The notes: a model not told the origin generated them from the sequence alone. A stretch of 64,000 nt of DNA from Mycobacterium sp. 852002-50816_SCH5313054-b (GCF_001667185.1 NZ_LZIC01000097.1:32191-96190), one strand, 5' to 3'. Counted from the stretch's first letter, positions 8,923 through 21,199 are shown. Translations and numbers: made by a program.

Positions 8923-9309
8923 CTAGCTTGCGGCCACTTTCAGCTCGAGGCCGACGTTGTTCTGCATGCCCCCGCGCAGCTTGCTGGCGAAGTTGAAGAC
9001 CTTGCCCACGATGCCGTACCGCTTGCCGATCGCGTCGTAGACGGCGGCGGTTTCCGACGTGTCGAGGATGCCCGCGGTGCCCTCGACGGCCTCGCTGGTC
9101 GGGCGGCCGCGCATGGTGCAGGTGGCCAGCGTCACTCGCGGCGTGTTGCGGATCCGCTTGACCTTCCACGATTTTGCTTCGGTGATCACGAGCAGCCGGT
9201 CGCCGTCGGCCGCGGCCCAGATGGGAACCGGCTTCGGCTTTCCGTCTTTGGTGAAGGTGGTCAGCAGGATGTACTGCGACTTGGCGAGGTCGGCGAAGGT
9301 GGGTGTCAC
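8923..9309 (-). CDS. PPOX-class split-barrel oxidoreductase (Rv2061c-like)
   Basis: A 128-aa flavin/deazaflavin-dependent split-barrel protein. LAKSQYILLTTFTKDGKPKPVPIWAA and KVKRIRNTPRVTLATC are typical of the 'PPOX class probable F420-dependent' family (Rv2061c type). Such enzymes reduce substrates with F420H2 or bind FMN; the substrate here is unknown. It is co-directional with, and 5 bases from, the DJ-1-like gene. In M. tuberculosis Rv2061c neighbours cobN, and the same order is kept here, with an insertion of about five genes. Confidence 0.85.
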   Translation of the reverse strand: MTPTFADLAKSQYILLTTFTKDGKPKPVPIWAAADGDRLLVITEAKSWKVKRIRNTPRVTLATCTMRGRPTSEAVEGTAGILDTSETAAVYDAIGKRYGIVGKVFNFASKLRGGMQNNVGLELKVAAS

Positions 9310-9340
9310 GGTGTCAACCTACCGCTGAGCGGATGCGGCG

Positions 9341-9370
9341 TTGACATTCGCGTCCATGGGCTGCGATAGT
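9341..9370 (+). promoter_or_regulatory. SigA-type promoter for the DUF1214-sulfotransferase-TetR-SDR operon
   Basis: A perfect TTGACA (9341-9346) is followed after 18 bases by GATAGT (9365-9370), a 4-of-6 match to the -10 consensus. It points at the GTG start at 9439. The AT-rich stretch that follows (9380-9405) could hold an operator for the operon's own TetR regulator, but I see no clean inverted repeat. Confidence 0.55.
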
Positions 9371-9438
9371 CAGCGGGCGTTAAACGTAAACCCAGTTTTC
9401 ATTTAAGGGCTCCGTAGCAACGACCGAAACGGGGATAT

Positions 9439-10662
9439 GTGAGCGACCCGAGGAAGCCGATGGCGTGGTTGCCGTTTTCGATTGCCGAAGCTGCGCTGTC
9501 CGGTGACCCCGGCGACATCGACCTGGCACAGGCGTGGTCACACCTGCTAGAGAGGCTCCGCGAGGCCGCGCGGGTCGTGGAATCCGAGTCGGCGAGTCGA
9601 AATCGAATCGACCTCGCCGCCGGATTCCGGCATCTGCTGGTACTGCTCACCGCTGGTATCGATGAGGTGCTGCGGTTCGACCGGGATCCGATCCTGGCCG
9701 TGCAACGCACCAGCACCGACGACGTCGTGACCTGGGGGATGGAGTGTCCGGACTGCATTTACGCGCGTGCGGTGCTGCGCGGCGGCCACAGTTACCGACT
9801 GTTCGGCAATCGCGGCACCGCCCGCTACGTCGGGCTGCAGACGATGAACGGCATCGCGGCAACGGCGAACGCACTGGTCGACGAACTCGAAATCGATGCC
9901 GACGGAAACTTCGAGGTGGTGCTGTCAGCCACTGAGCAGGCGGGCAATTGGATGCGTATCGACGGCGAGCATCCCACGCTGACGGTGCGGCACTTCTTCT
10001 ACGACTGGGACACCGAGGTGGCGTCGTCGCTGCGCATCGCGCGGCTCGGCCACGCGGCGGAGGCCACCGGCCGGCAGGTCGATACGGACCGGGCGGTGAC
10101 GAGGCAACTGGTCGCCCTCGGCGACTTCGTCGAGGAAAACCTGGCGTTCTTCTTGCAGTTCGGTGCGGCGGCCCCGACGAACGGGTTCCTGCCACCCGTC
10201 GATCGCACCGATATCGGAGCCGCCGCGGAGAACAGGCCGGTGATCGGCCGGTGGGAGCTGAACCCCGGCGAGGCGCTCATCGTCGAAGTGGAACCGCCGG
10301 AAGGGATCTACTGGAGCTACTCCATCGGCAACCCGTGGTGGGAAACCATCCACTACGGCCGCCACCAATCCAGCCTGAACGCCCATCAGGCGGCGGTGGA
10401 TTCCGATGGCCTCGTGCGCGTGGTGTTGTGCGCGGAGGATCCCGGGGTCGCGAATTGGCTCGACACCGCCGGCCACAGCAACGGTCCCATCATCCTGCGC
10501 TGTGTGCGCACCACAACGGCGCCGACGCCGACGACGCGAGTCGTGCCCGTCGCCGAAGTTGTGGCGCAATTGCCCTCGGACACAACGTTGGTCACCCCCG
10601 ACGAGCGGAAATCCATCCTCGCGGCCCGCCGCCGCGCCGTGCGTGAAAGGTTCGGACGATGA
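9439..10662 (+). CDS. DUF1214 domain protein
   Basis: A 407-aa protein with the DUF1214 signature in its C-terminal half: GEALIVEVEPPEGIYWSYSIGNPWWETIHYGRHQSSLN, a WxYxIGNxW-like motif, and earlier YRLFGNRGTARYVGLQ. DUF1214 proteins are frequent in mycobacteria next to sulfotransferases and short-chain dehydrogenases and have no assigned reaction. The GTG at 9439 is the best start, about 70 bases after the promoter. Its stop overlaps the sulfotransferase ATG by 4 bases, so the genes are translationally coupled. Confidence 0.85.
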   Translation: MSDPRKPMAWLPFSIAEAALSGDPGDIDLAQAWSHLLERLREAARVVESESASRNRIDLAAGFRHLLVLLTAGIDEVLRFDRDPILAVQRTSTDDVVTWGMECPDCIYARAVLRGGHSYRLFGNRGTARYVGLQTMNGIAATANALVDELEIDADGNFEVVLSATEQAGNWMRIDGEHPTLTVRHFFYDWDTEVASSLRIARLGHAAEATGRQVDTDRAVTRQLVALGDFVEENLAFFLQFGAAAPTNGFLPPVDRTDIGAAAENRPVIGRWELNPGEALIVEVEPPEGIYWSYSIGNPWWETIHYGRHQSSLNAHQAAVDSDGLVRVVLCAEDPGVANWLDTAGHSNGPIILRCVRTTTAPTPTTRVVPVAEVVAQLPSDTTLVTPDERKSILAARRRAVRERFGR

Positions 10663-11804
10663 CCTTCGACGCTGACGAGCTCGAGGAAGGTGCCTGCGCC
10701 GCAACCGGTCTCGATGACTTCGGTTCGCCCTACTACCGCGAGGGCCTCGAACGCATCGTCGAAGCCCTGAACACCGAGGCCGACCTCAACGACACGGGCC
10801 GGGTCATCCAGCACGCCACCGTCAGCAACGCCCTGATCCAGCGCCTCAAGGTCGAAGAGGCCTACGCTCGGCACCCCGAGATCGACGACCAAGTGGTCGG
10901 CGGACCCGTCTTCGTCATCGGGTTACCCCGGACCGGGACCACCGCGCTCAGCCAACTGGTGGCGGCCGACCCCCAGTTCCGGTCGTTGCGCATGTGGGAG
11001 TCCCAGGCACCGACCCCGCCGCCGGAGTCGGCCACCGAGCACAGCGACCCGCGAATCGCGCAGGCCGAGGCCGGCCTGAAGATGCTCGACGACATGTTTC
11101 CACTGATGAAAACGCTGTACAACTCCGAGCCCACGGCACCGACCGAATGCCAGGACTTGATGGGAATGAGCTTTCGCACCTTCCACTTCGACGGCGCCGT
11201 CCGCGCTCCCCGGTATCTGGCGTGGCTGATGGATTGCGACATGCGCGGGACGTACACGTTTCACCGGCGGGTGCTCAAGCTCTTGCAATGGCACTGCCCA
11301 CCGGTTCTGTGGCACCTCAAGACGCCCGTGCACATGTTCGCCCTCGACGCGCTCGTCGAGGCCTACCCGAACGCCAAATTCTTGTGGAGCCACCGCGATC
11401 CAGCCATGGTGATGGGCTCGGTGTGCAGCCTCATCCAGTACGTGCGCAGTTGGAGCAGCGACCGTAACGACGCCAGGGAGCTTGGCGCCGAGCAACTCGA
11501 CAGCTGGGTCGAAGGTGTGCGGCGGGCAATGGATTTCCGTCACCGCATGGGCGATGACCGATTCGCCGACGTCTCCTTCGCCGACTTGCAGACTGATCCG
11601 GTACGCACCCTGCAAACCAGTTACGAGTCTTTGGGTTTGACCTTCACCGACGCCACGTTGGATGCGGTCAGACGATGGGCGCAAGGACACCGACCGGGCT
11701 CGCGCGGCACCCACGACTATGAGCTGGCCGACTACGGCCTGACCCCCGAGGGTGTTCGTGAGCGGTTTGCGGACTACCTCGCCGCCTACGATGCGACGGC
11801 CTGA
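10659..11804 (+). CDS. Sulfotransferase family protein
   Basis: A 381-aa PAPS-dependent sulfotransferase. FVIGLPRTGTTALS (residues ~85-98) is the 5'-phosphosulfate-binding loop, and AKFLWSHRDPAMVMGSVCSL provides the 3'-phosphate-binding Arg/Ser element. It belongs to the mycobacterial Stf group acting on lipids or small molecules; the acceptor is not predictable. It sits between a DUF1214 protein and a TetR regulator in one operon, which argues for a regulated metabolic function rather than housekeeping. Confidence 0.9.
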   Translation: MTFDADELEEGACAATGLDDFGSPYYREGLERIVEALNTEADLNDTGRVIQHATVSNALIQRLKVEEAYARHPEIDDQVVGGPVFVIGLPRTGTTALSQLVAADPQFRSLRMWESQAPTPPPESATEHSDPRIAQAEAGLKMLDDMFPLMKTLYNSEPTAPTECQDLMGMSFRTFHFDGAVRAPRYLAWLMDCDMRGTYTFHRRVLKLLQWHCPPVLWHLKTPVHMFALDALVEAYPNAKFLWSHRDPAMVMGSVCSLIQYVRSWSSDRNDARELGAEQLDSWVEGVRRAMDFRHRMGDDRFADVSFADLQTDPVRTLQTSYESLGLTFTDATLDAVRRWAQGHRPGSRGTHDYELADYGLTPEGVRERFADYLAAYDATA

Positions 11805-11808
11805 CCCC

Positions 11809-12447
11809 GTGAGCACCCCTCGCACGCGCCGACGCGACAAACTTCCTCCAGACCCGACGGTGCGCCGCGAGATTCTGGCCGCCGCGTCGACGGCGGTGCG
11901 GGAGCAGGGAGTCCGCGGCCTCAGCATCGCCGCGGTTCTCGAACGCGCGTCTTTGGGCACCCGCGCGTTCTATCGGCATTTCGAGTCCAAGGACGCACTC
12001 GTGGCCGCGCTCTTTCTCGAAATGGCGCGGGTCGAGGAACGGCGACTGCGCCGGCGAATGGCTGCCGCCACCACGGAGATCGGCGCGGTGGCGGCGTGGA
12101 TCGACGGACGACTCGACCTGGCGTTCGACGACCACATCAAATCCGACTTGCGCCGGGTGTCGATGGAGGCCCAATCCCAGATGTTCGCCTCCCCCGAACT
12201 CGTTCAGCCGGCCTACGAGCAGTTGCTCAAGCCGCTGGGCGAAGCGCTTGAACGCGGCCTGCAGCGCGCGGTATTCCGTCACATCGATCCGGTGACCGAC
12301 GCGCAGGCCATCCACGCCGTGGTGTGGGCGGCCATCGAACGGCAATGGGCGACCGGCGATTGTGACCGCGACAGCGTCCGCCAACGCGCGCTCCGTTTCT
12401 GCTTGGGCGGCCTGGGCGTGACGGCAAAAGCGATCGCCCAGGTTTAG
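11809..12447 (+). CDS. TetR family regulator
   Basis: A 212-aa repressor-type protein. The N-terminal HTH is REILAAASTAVREQGVRGLSIAAVLERASLGTRAFYRHFESKDALV, with the TetR turn G-TRAFYRHF. The C-terminal ligand domain has no recognisable subfamily signature. The GTG at 11809 is preferred because it lies 4 bases after the sulfotransferase stop; an ATG at 11791 is also possible. It is located inside the operon it probably controls. Confidence 0.87.
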   Translation: MSTPRTRRRDKLPPDPTVRREILAAASTAVREQGVRGLSIAAVLERASLGTRAFYRHFESKDALVAALFLEMARVEERRLRRRMAAATTEIGAVAAWIDGRLDLAFDDHIKSDLRRVSMEAQSQMFASPELVQPAYEQLLKPLGEALERGLQRAVFRHIDPVTDAQAIHAVVWAAIERQWATGDCDRDSVRQRALRFCLGGLGVTAKAIAQV

Positions 12448-12479
12448 CCAACCGCACCACAAACCGGAGGGAGACACGA

Positions 12480-13283
12480 ATGGACCTGGGCTTCGCGGGA
12501 TCGACCGCCGTGGTCACGGGCGGCAGCAAGGGTATGGGGCTGGCTATCGCCGAAACCCTTGCGGCCGAGGGAGCCAGCGTGGCGGTGATGGCCCGAGGCC
12601 AAGGAGCGCTGGATGCCGCTGTCACCTCACTGCGCGAGGCGGGGGCCCCGGATGCTGTGGGCATCAGCGTGGACATGGCCGATGCCGCGTCCATCGCGGA
12701 TGGCTTCGCCGCGATCGCCGAGCGTTGGGGCGGACTCAATAGTCTCGTCCACACGATAGGACCGGGTGACGGGTATTTCGAGCAGCTGGACGACGCGCAA
12801 TGGAGCGACGCCTTTGCGCTCGGCACGATGTCCGCCGTGCGATCGATCCGCTCCGCCCTGCCGTTGCTGCGTTCGGCGGATTGGGCGCGCATCGTGACGC
12901 TGTCGGCGCACTCGATCCAGCGGCAGAACCCGCGCATCGTCGCGTACACGGCCTCGAAGGCGGCCTTGGCCAGCATCACCAAGAACTTGTCCAAAAGCCT
13001 TGCCAAAGACGGCATCCTGGTCAATTGCGTGTGTCCCGGGACCATCGTCACTGCCAGCTTCACCGAGGTACTCAAAGACATCCTCGCCGCCGACGGCCTC
13101 GACGCCACCAACCCGGTGGACGTCATGACCTGGATCGACAACAACTTTCACCAGCCCTGCGACCTGGGTCGCGCCGGACTTCCCCAAGAGGTCGCGTCGA
13201 TTACCGCCTATCTGGCGTCGCGGCGGAACGGTTACGTCACGGGCGCCACCGTCAACGTCGACGGCGGGTCGGACTTCATCTGA
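12480..13283 (+). CDS. SDR family oxidoreductase
   Basis: A 267-aa classical short-chain dehydrogenase. The dinucleotide-binding TGGSKGMG is at residues ~13-20 and the catalytic YTASK at ~156-160 with Ser in TLSAHS. The usual NNAG is replaced by HTIG (about 91-94), a departure that keeps the Gly but loses the catalytic-tetrad Asn neighbourhood. The C-terminus VTGATVNVDGGSDFI is typical. A strong GGAGGGAG ribosome binding site precedes the ATG. Last gene of the operon; it converges on the next TetR gene with an 8-base overlap. Confidence 0.9.
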   Translation: MDLGFAGSTAVVTGGSKGMGLAIAETLAAEGASVAVMARGQGALDAAVTSLREAGAPDAVGISVDMADAASIADGFAAIAERWGGLNSLVHTIGPGDGYFEQLDDAQWSDAFALGTMSAVRSIRSALPLLRSADWARIVTLSAHSIQRQNPRIVAYTASKAALASITKNLSKSLAKDGILVNCVCPGTIVTASFTEVLKDILAADGLDATNPVDVMTWIDNNFHQPCDLGRAGLPQEVASITAYLASRRNGYVTGATVNVDGGSDFI

Positions 13284-13842
13284 CAGGCTTAACCGACGGA
13301 AATTGGGCGGAGAGCACCCGCCTTACCCGTCGCAGTGGGGTCGGCGACCGTTGCGCCACGGACAGGATGACCGCGCCCTCCACCGCGGCAACCGCGGTGG
13401 TGGCCAGATCGGCGGCCGCCGATCGCTCGACGCCGGCTTCGCGGAGGAGCTGGGCCAGCAGGCCCTCCCATGTGCTGAAAGCCGCGGCCGCGGAGTCGGC
13501 GGCGCCGGGCGCCTCCGCGCGGCCCAGCGTCGCCGCGACGATCGGGCAGCCCGCCGAGTAGTCACTGTCGGCCAGCATCGCTTCCCACCTCTGCAGGAAG
13601 GCCGCCACCGCGCGCGCCGGATCGGCGTCTTGGACGCTGGCCTCGAGGACGGCGGTGAGCTCGGCGCCGGCGGCGTCGGTGGCCGCCTGCACGAGTTCTG
13701 GTTTGCCGCCCGGGAAGTTCAGATAGAGCGTGCGGCGCGCCAGGCCGGAGTGGTCGAGCAGCGCCGACACGCTCGCGCCGGCGACCCCGGCGGTACGAAC
13801 CAGCGCAATTGCGCTGGTAATCAAGCGCTCCCGTGCAGACAT
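13276..13842 (-). CDS. TetR regulator, LmrA/YxaF-like
   Basis: A 188-aa TetR protein. The HTH ends in HSGLARRTLYLNFPGGKPELV, and the NFPGGKxEL element is the mark of the LmrA/YxaF-like subgroup whose operators contain TAGA...TCTA. The C-terminal region includes DYSAGCPIVAATLG, typical of the same group. It is divergent from the deazaflavin-type oxidoreductase at 13957, and the 114-base gap between them holds two copies of a TAGA-N8-TCTA inverted repeat, so it most probably represses itself and that gene. Confidence 0.87.
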   Translation of the reverse strand: MSARERLITSAIALVRTAGVAGASVSALLDHSGLARRTLYLNFPGGKPELVQAATDAAGAELTAVLEASVQDADPARAVAAFLQRWEAMLADSDYSAGCPIVAATLGRAEAPGAADSAAAAFSTWEGLLAQLLREAGVERSAAADLATTAVAAVEGAVILSVAQRSPTPLRRVRRVLSAQFPSVKPVR

Positions 13843-13880
13843 CGACCGTCCTCACACTCCCGTTCAGCACCCACTTGCGG

Positions 13881-13932
13881 TAGACCGATTATTCTACTAG
13901 ATTGGCCTCGAACTGGTAGACCGATCGATCTA
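13881..13932. promoter_or_regulatory. Two TetR operators (TAGA-N8-TCTA)
   Basis: TAGACCGATTATTCTA (13881-13896) and TAGACCGATCGATCTA (13917-13932) are inverted repeats with identical outer arms, 36 bp apart from start to start. Both share the left half GGTAGACCGAT. They lie between the divergent TetR gene and the oxidoreductase it faces; the second ends 24 bases before the ATG at 13957. Confidence 0.75.
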
Positions 13933-13956
13933 CCTCGACAGGACCGGAGGCTTGCG

Positions 13957-14418
13957 ATGTCGAGCGACGCGGCTGACCCCAGCACCACCCGGCAGGCCGT
14001 CCGGAAGTTCCGCAGGGAGCGCCTGATCGGTCGCTACCTCGCCAATCCCGCCGTGGCTTTGCTCGGTCGCCTCGGCATCCGGACGACGTTCGCGACCGAA
14101 CTCGAAACGACCGGACGGAAATCCGGGGCCCGTCGCCGCGTTCCGGTTTCGGCCAACTTCGACGATGAAGGCGCCTGGGTGATTTCCCAGCACGGGCGAC
14201 GCTCCGGGTGGGCCCTGAACATCGCGGACGACCCTAAAGTGCTCATCCGCCAACGGAACCGGTGGCGTTCCGGCATCGCCCGGTTCGAACCCGATGACGA
14301 TCCGGCGAAGCGGGCCAGCACCTTCGCGACATCGCGGCTGCTGTCACCGGTCGTCGCCGCAACTTTCCGCGCCCTGCAGTCCGACCCGATCAGCGTCCGG
14401 ATCGACTTCACGGACTGA
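13957..14418 (+). CDS. Ddn-type deazaflavin (F420)-dependent nitroreductase-family protein
   Basis: A 153-aa protein of the DUF385/Ddn family. The core FATELETTGRKSGARRRVPVSANFDDEGAWVISQHG is the F420-binding LxTxGRKSG signature, followed by PKVLIRQRNRW. Members reduce quinones and nitroimidazoles with F420H2; the physiological substrate here is unknown. GGACCGGAGG upstream is a good ribosome binding site for the ATG at 13957. It is probably the target of the divergent TetR gene. Confidence 0.88.
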   Translation: MSSDAADPSTTRQAVRKFRRERLIGRYLANPAVALLGRLGIRTTFATELETTGRKSGARRRVPVSANFDDEGAWVISQHGRRSGWALNIADDPKVLIRQRNRWRSGIARFEPDDDPAKRASTFATSRLLSPVVAATFRALQSDPISVRIDFTD

Positions 14419-14422
14419 CACC

Positions 14423-14484
14423 GGCGAGCAGACACAGAATCGCACGAGAATAGTCTTGTTTATGCGATTCTGCGTCTGCTCGCC
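14423..14484. terminator. Long hairpin between convergent genes
   Basis: Two 22-nt arms (14423-14444 and 14463-14484) pair with one mismatch around an 18-nt loop. The hairpin lies between the stop of the Ddn-like gene and that of cobN, so it can terminate transcription from both sides. It has no T-run, which is usual for mycobacterial terminators. The arm sequence GGCGAGCAGAC-CAGAATCGC resembles a palindrome that recurs in mycobacterial intergenic regions (memory, not checked). Confidence 0.75.
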
Positions 14485-14496
14485 AACTTACGGCGG

Positions 14497-18072
<3,576 letters not shown>

Positions 18073-18075
18073 CCA

Positions 18076-18750
18076 TCATTCGTACCGCAGGGTCGCCGCG
18101 ATGCGAGCGGCGACCTCGCCGGCCACCTCGAGCCCCCGTCCGCCCCGCGCGGGCTCGTAGCGGTCCGCGACCGGGTCGTAGTCGGCGCCGGCGATCGAGC
18201 CGTGCTCGGCGCTCAGCTCCACCAGCTCGACGGGCCAACCGATCCGCAGGAGGTCGGCGGCGAAGGCCCTGCTCGCGGCCACCGGCACGGCGTCGTCGGC
18301 GAGGCCGTGCAGCAATGTGAACGGCGCACCGATGCGGTCGGCGGACAGCATGTCGCTCGGCGGCCGACCGGAGATCGGATCGGGGACCATGAAGGCGCCG
18401 GCCAGGCAGACCGTATGCGCCAGGGTGAGGTCGAAGCGCGCGGCATCGAGCGTCAGACCCGCGGCGGCGCACCCGCCCAGCGACCACCCGGCGAGCACGA
18501 GGGCGGCGTCGGTTGCGAAGTTGCGGGCGAAGTCGAGCGATCGCAACAGGTCAGCGCGTCCGCCGTCGTCGGCGTGCGAATTCCAATCGGGCGCCACCAC
18601 CGCCGCGCCGCGGTCGGCGAGCATGCCGGCCAGGGGGCGGACGGCGGCGCGGGCGTCGGTCTGCATGCCGTGCCACAGCAAGACCGTGGGCTGGGATGAG
18701 TCGCCGAACACGTCGACCGAACGCCCCGGGGCGTATTCCTCCGTCCTCAC
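18076..18750 (-). CDS. Alpha/beta hydrolase (esterase-like)
   Basis: An alpha/beta hydrolase of ~224 aa. VLLWHGMQTDAR gives the oxyanion region, LVLAGWSLGGCAAAGLTL contains the nucleophile elbow GWSLGG, LLHGLADDAVPVAASRAF the acid Asp, and ELSAEHGSIAG a candidate His. The GTG at 18750 (VRTEEYAPGRSVDV...) is preferred, as it begins the conserved-looking part and leaves ~110 bases for the divergent promoter; an upstream ATG at 18825 would extend it. The stop is 3 bases before cobN. Substrate unknown. Confidence 0.72.
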   Translation of the reverse strand: MRTEEYAPGRSVDVFGDSSQPTVLLWHGMQTDARAAVRPLAGMLADRGAAVVAPDWNSHADDGGRADLLRSLDFARNFATDAALVLAGWSLGGCAAAGLTLDAARFDLTLAHTVCLAGAFMVPDPISGRPPSDMLSADRIGAPFTLLHGLADDAVPVAASRAFAADLLRIGWPVELVELSAEHGSIAGADYDPVADRYEPARGGRGLEVAGEVAARIAATLRYE

Positions 18751-18860
18751 GGGAACGAGTGTGCCCGGGGTGACGTGGATCCAATCGCGCCGAACGTATA
18801 CCGGCGCGGAAATTCGCGCGAACATCACCGTGGATGCACGCTTGGCGCAACACTGTGGTG

Positions 18861-19682
18861 ATGAACGTCTCCGGAAAAACAGTGGCCGTCACCGGCGGTG
18901 CCCGAGGGATCGGCCTGGCCATCGCCACGGCGCTGCATGGATCGGGCGCCAAAGTCGCCATCGGGGACATCGACGAGGCGGCCGTGCGGGAGGCCGGCAC
19001 CCGGTTGGGGCTGACCGTGTGCCGCCGATTGGACGTGACGGACCGCGCATCCTTCGCCGGCTTTCTCGACGCCGTCGAGGACGAGCTGGGCCCCCTTGAC
19101 GTGCTGGTGAACAACGCCGGGGTCATCGCCGCGGGCAGCGCGGTCGACGAGCCCGACGACATCACCCAGCGGGTGCTCGACGTCAACATCGGCGGCGTCA
19201 TCCTGGGCACCAAGCTGGCCGCGCAACGGATGATGCCGCGCGGGCGCGGTCACATCGTCAACATCGGGTCGATGGGTAGCGTGCTGCCGTGCGCCGGGAT
19301 CGCCACCTATTGCGCCACCAAGCACGCGGTGCTCGGGTACACCGACTCGGTTCGCATGGAGAACCGTGGCCGCGGCGTCCACTTTTCGACGATCATGCCG
19401 ACCCTGACCAACACCGAAATGATCGCGGGTGTCGGGCACGCCCGGGGCTTCAGGAACGCCGAGCCGGAAGACGTCGCCCGGGCCGTCGTCGGCGTGATCG
19501 CCAAACCGAAACGGCGCGTGGTCGTTCCGCGTTCGATGGGCATCATGGCGTCGGCGCAGCGACTGATGCCGCAAGGCATGGCGGAGGCGATCGGGCGCGC
19601 CGTGGGCACGGACCGCGTCTTCACCAGCGACCTGGAAACCGACAAGCGCCAGGATTACGCGCGGCGGACGGGAACGTCCTGA
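18861..19682 (+). CDS. SDR family oxidoreductase
   Basis: A 273-aa classical SDR: TGGARGIG (residues ~11-18), GDID after beta 2 (suggesting NAD+ preference), NNAG (~84-87), NIGSMGS and the catalytic YCATK (Tyr150, Lys154). After the core, ~70 residues are basic and resemble fatty-acyl or retinol dehydrogenase-like mycobacterial SDRs (KPKRRVVVPRSMGIM). It is convergent with the monooxygenase, with 3 bases between stops, and divergent from the hydrolase. Confidence 0.9.
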   Translation: MNVSGKTVAVTGGARGIGLAIATALHGSGAKVAIGDIDEAAVREAGTRLGLTVCRRLDVTDRASFAGFLDAVEDELGPLDVLVNNAGVIAAGSAVDEPDDITQRVLDVNIGGVILGTKLAAQRMMPRGRGHIVNIGSMGSVLPCAGIATYCATKHAVLGYTDSVRMENRGRGVHFSTIMPTLTNTEMIAGVGHARGFRNAEPEDVARAVVGVIAKPKRRVVVPRSMGIMASAQRLMPQGMAEAIGRAVGTDRVFTSDLETDKRQDYARRTGTS

Positions 19683-19685
19683 CGC

Positions 19686-21143
19686 TCAGGTGGTACGCAC
19701 GTCGAAATCGGCGAGCCGGGGTTCGCGCAAGAGCTCACGATGGGTCTCCGGTGCCCACGGGAACAGCTCGGGCAAGCCATCCTTGCCGAGGTACCAACTG
19801 CTGCACCCGGTGACCCAAATCGTCTGCGGCATCGCGGCTTTCATGCTCTCGTTGTACTCCTTGGTGGCGGCTTCCGTCGGCGCCGCGGCGCGCACCACGC
19901 CGTCGCGCAACTGCTTGATCCACCACATCACGTAGTCGGCCTGGTCCTCGGCGATCGGTACCAGTGACTGGTTGCCGATCGGTGAATGCGGGCCCATTAG
20001 CATGAACAGATTCGGGAACCCCGGCACCGCGACGGACCGGTACGCGATCGGGCCGTCCGCCCAGGCCTCGTCCAGGGTGAGGCCGCCCTCCCCGATCACC
20101 TCCAATGGGCGCACGTAGGCGCGGGCGTCGAAGCCGGTGGCAAAGACCAGCAGGTCCACTTCGTGCAGGTTGCCGTCGGCGGTGACGATGCCGCGGGGCT
20201 CGATGTGGTCGATCGGCTCGGTGACCACCTCGACGCCGGGCTTTTGCACGGAACGGTAGAAATGGCCCGCCATGACCTGCCGCTTGCACATCGGTTGGTA
20301 GGTGGGGGTGAGCTTGGCCCGCAGTTCCGGGTCGCGCACCGAAAGCCGCAGGTTCAAGTGACATTCGGCCTGCACCAGTCGGCGCTGCCACCCCGGGCGG
20401 ATCGGCGCACGGCCCAACACATACCGGACGAAAAATCCCCAGAAGCGATACGGCACACCGTTCAGCGCGGGCCACCGGGCTAGCGCCGCTTGGGTCAGCT
20501 TGGAGTAGCGCGGGTTAGGCAGCGGGTAGATCCACTGGGCGGTGCGCTGAAAGATCTTCAATTGCCGCACCTTGCCGCCGAGTTCCGCGGTGATCTGCAC
20601 GCCGGTCGAGCCGGTGCCGATCAAACCGATCCTCTTGTCCGGCAGCGAAACGGAGTGGTCCCAGCGGGCGGAATGAAATGCCGGTCCGGCGAACGTGTCC
20701 CGCCCGGGGATCTCCGGATAGCGAGGCACTCGCAGGACGCCGGTCGCGGTGACGAGGACGTCGAAAGTCTCCTCGCCGTCGGGGGTGGTCAGCCGCCAAC
20801 GCCCATCGTCGTATCGGGCTGCGGTGACGGCGGTACCGAACCGGATGTGCGAACGGATGCCCCGTTCCTCTGCCACCCGCTGGAAATACGCATGGATCTC
20901 CGGGCCCGGCGGCAGCCAGTGCGACCAGCCGGGGTTCGGCCGGAACGAGTAAGAGTAATAGCGCGACGGCACGTCGCAGGTGAGCCCGGGATACGTGTTG
21001 TCGCGCCAGGTGCCTCCGACGTCGTCGGCTTTCTCGAAAATGGTGAACGAGTCGATGCCGGCGTCCTGCAGTTTGGCGGCCATGCATATGCCGGACATCC
21101 CGGCGCCGATGATCGCGACCTTCAGTGGGCGCTTCGGCGTCAT
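19686..21143 (-). CDS. Flavin monooxygenase, Baeyer-Villiger/EthA type
   Basis: A 485-aa FAD/NADPH monooxygenase. The N-terminal FAD site is VAIIGAGMSGICMA (GAGMSG ~13-18), followed by the Baeyer-Villiger fingerprint FAGPAFHSARWD (FxGxxxHxxxW) and the NADPH Rossmann loop GLIGTGSTGVQ. It is of the mycobacterial EthA-like group acting on ketones or steroids. The ATG at 21143 opens MTPKRPLKVAIIGAG. A 10-bp perfect-stem hairpin separates it from the next gene on the same strand. Confidence 0.92.
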   Translation of the reverse strand: MTPKRPLKVAIIGAGMSGICMAAKLQDAGIDSFTIFEKADDVGGTWRDNTYPGLTCDVPSRYYSYSFRPNPGWSHWLPPGPEIHAYFQRVAEERGIRSHIRFGTAVTAARYDDGRWRLTTPDGEETFDVLVTATGVLRVPRYPEIPGRDTFAGPAFHSARWDHSVSLPDKRIGLIGTGSTGVQITAELGGKVRQLKIFQRTAQWIYPLPNPRYSKLTQAALARWPALNGVPYRFWGFFVRYVLGRAPIRPGWQRRLVQAECHLNLRLSVRDPELRAKLTPTYQPMCKRQVMAGHFYRSVQKPGVEVVTEPIDHIEPRGIVTADGNLHEVDLLVFATGFDARAYVRPLEVIGEGGLTLDEAWADGPIAYRSVAVPGFPNLFMLMGPHSPIGNQSLVPIAEDQADYVMWWIKQLRDGVVRAAAPTEAATKEYNESMKAAMPQTIWVTGCSSWYLGKDGLPELFPWAPETHRELLREPRLADFDVRTT

Positions 21144-21172
21144 GCAATCACCTGACCTCTCGTTGGCCTGCA

Positions 21173-21199
21173 CGCTACGCCGGTCGGGTCGGCGTAGCG
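21173..21199 (-). terminator. Hairpin downstream of the NTF2-like gene
   Basis: CGCTACGCCG (21173-21182) and CGGCGTAGCG (21190-21199) form a perfect 10-bp stem with a 7-base loop. It lies just after the NTF2-like stop and before the monooxygenase start, both read leftward, so it probably ends the FAD/NTF2 transcript. Confidence 0.7.

Noticed and set aside
13303..14418. A long rightward frame that joins the TetR region to the Ddn-like gene
   Set aside because: The true start is the ATG at 13957 with a ribosome binding site; the upstream part is antisense to the TetR gene.
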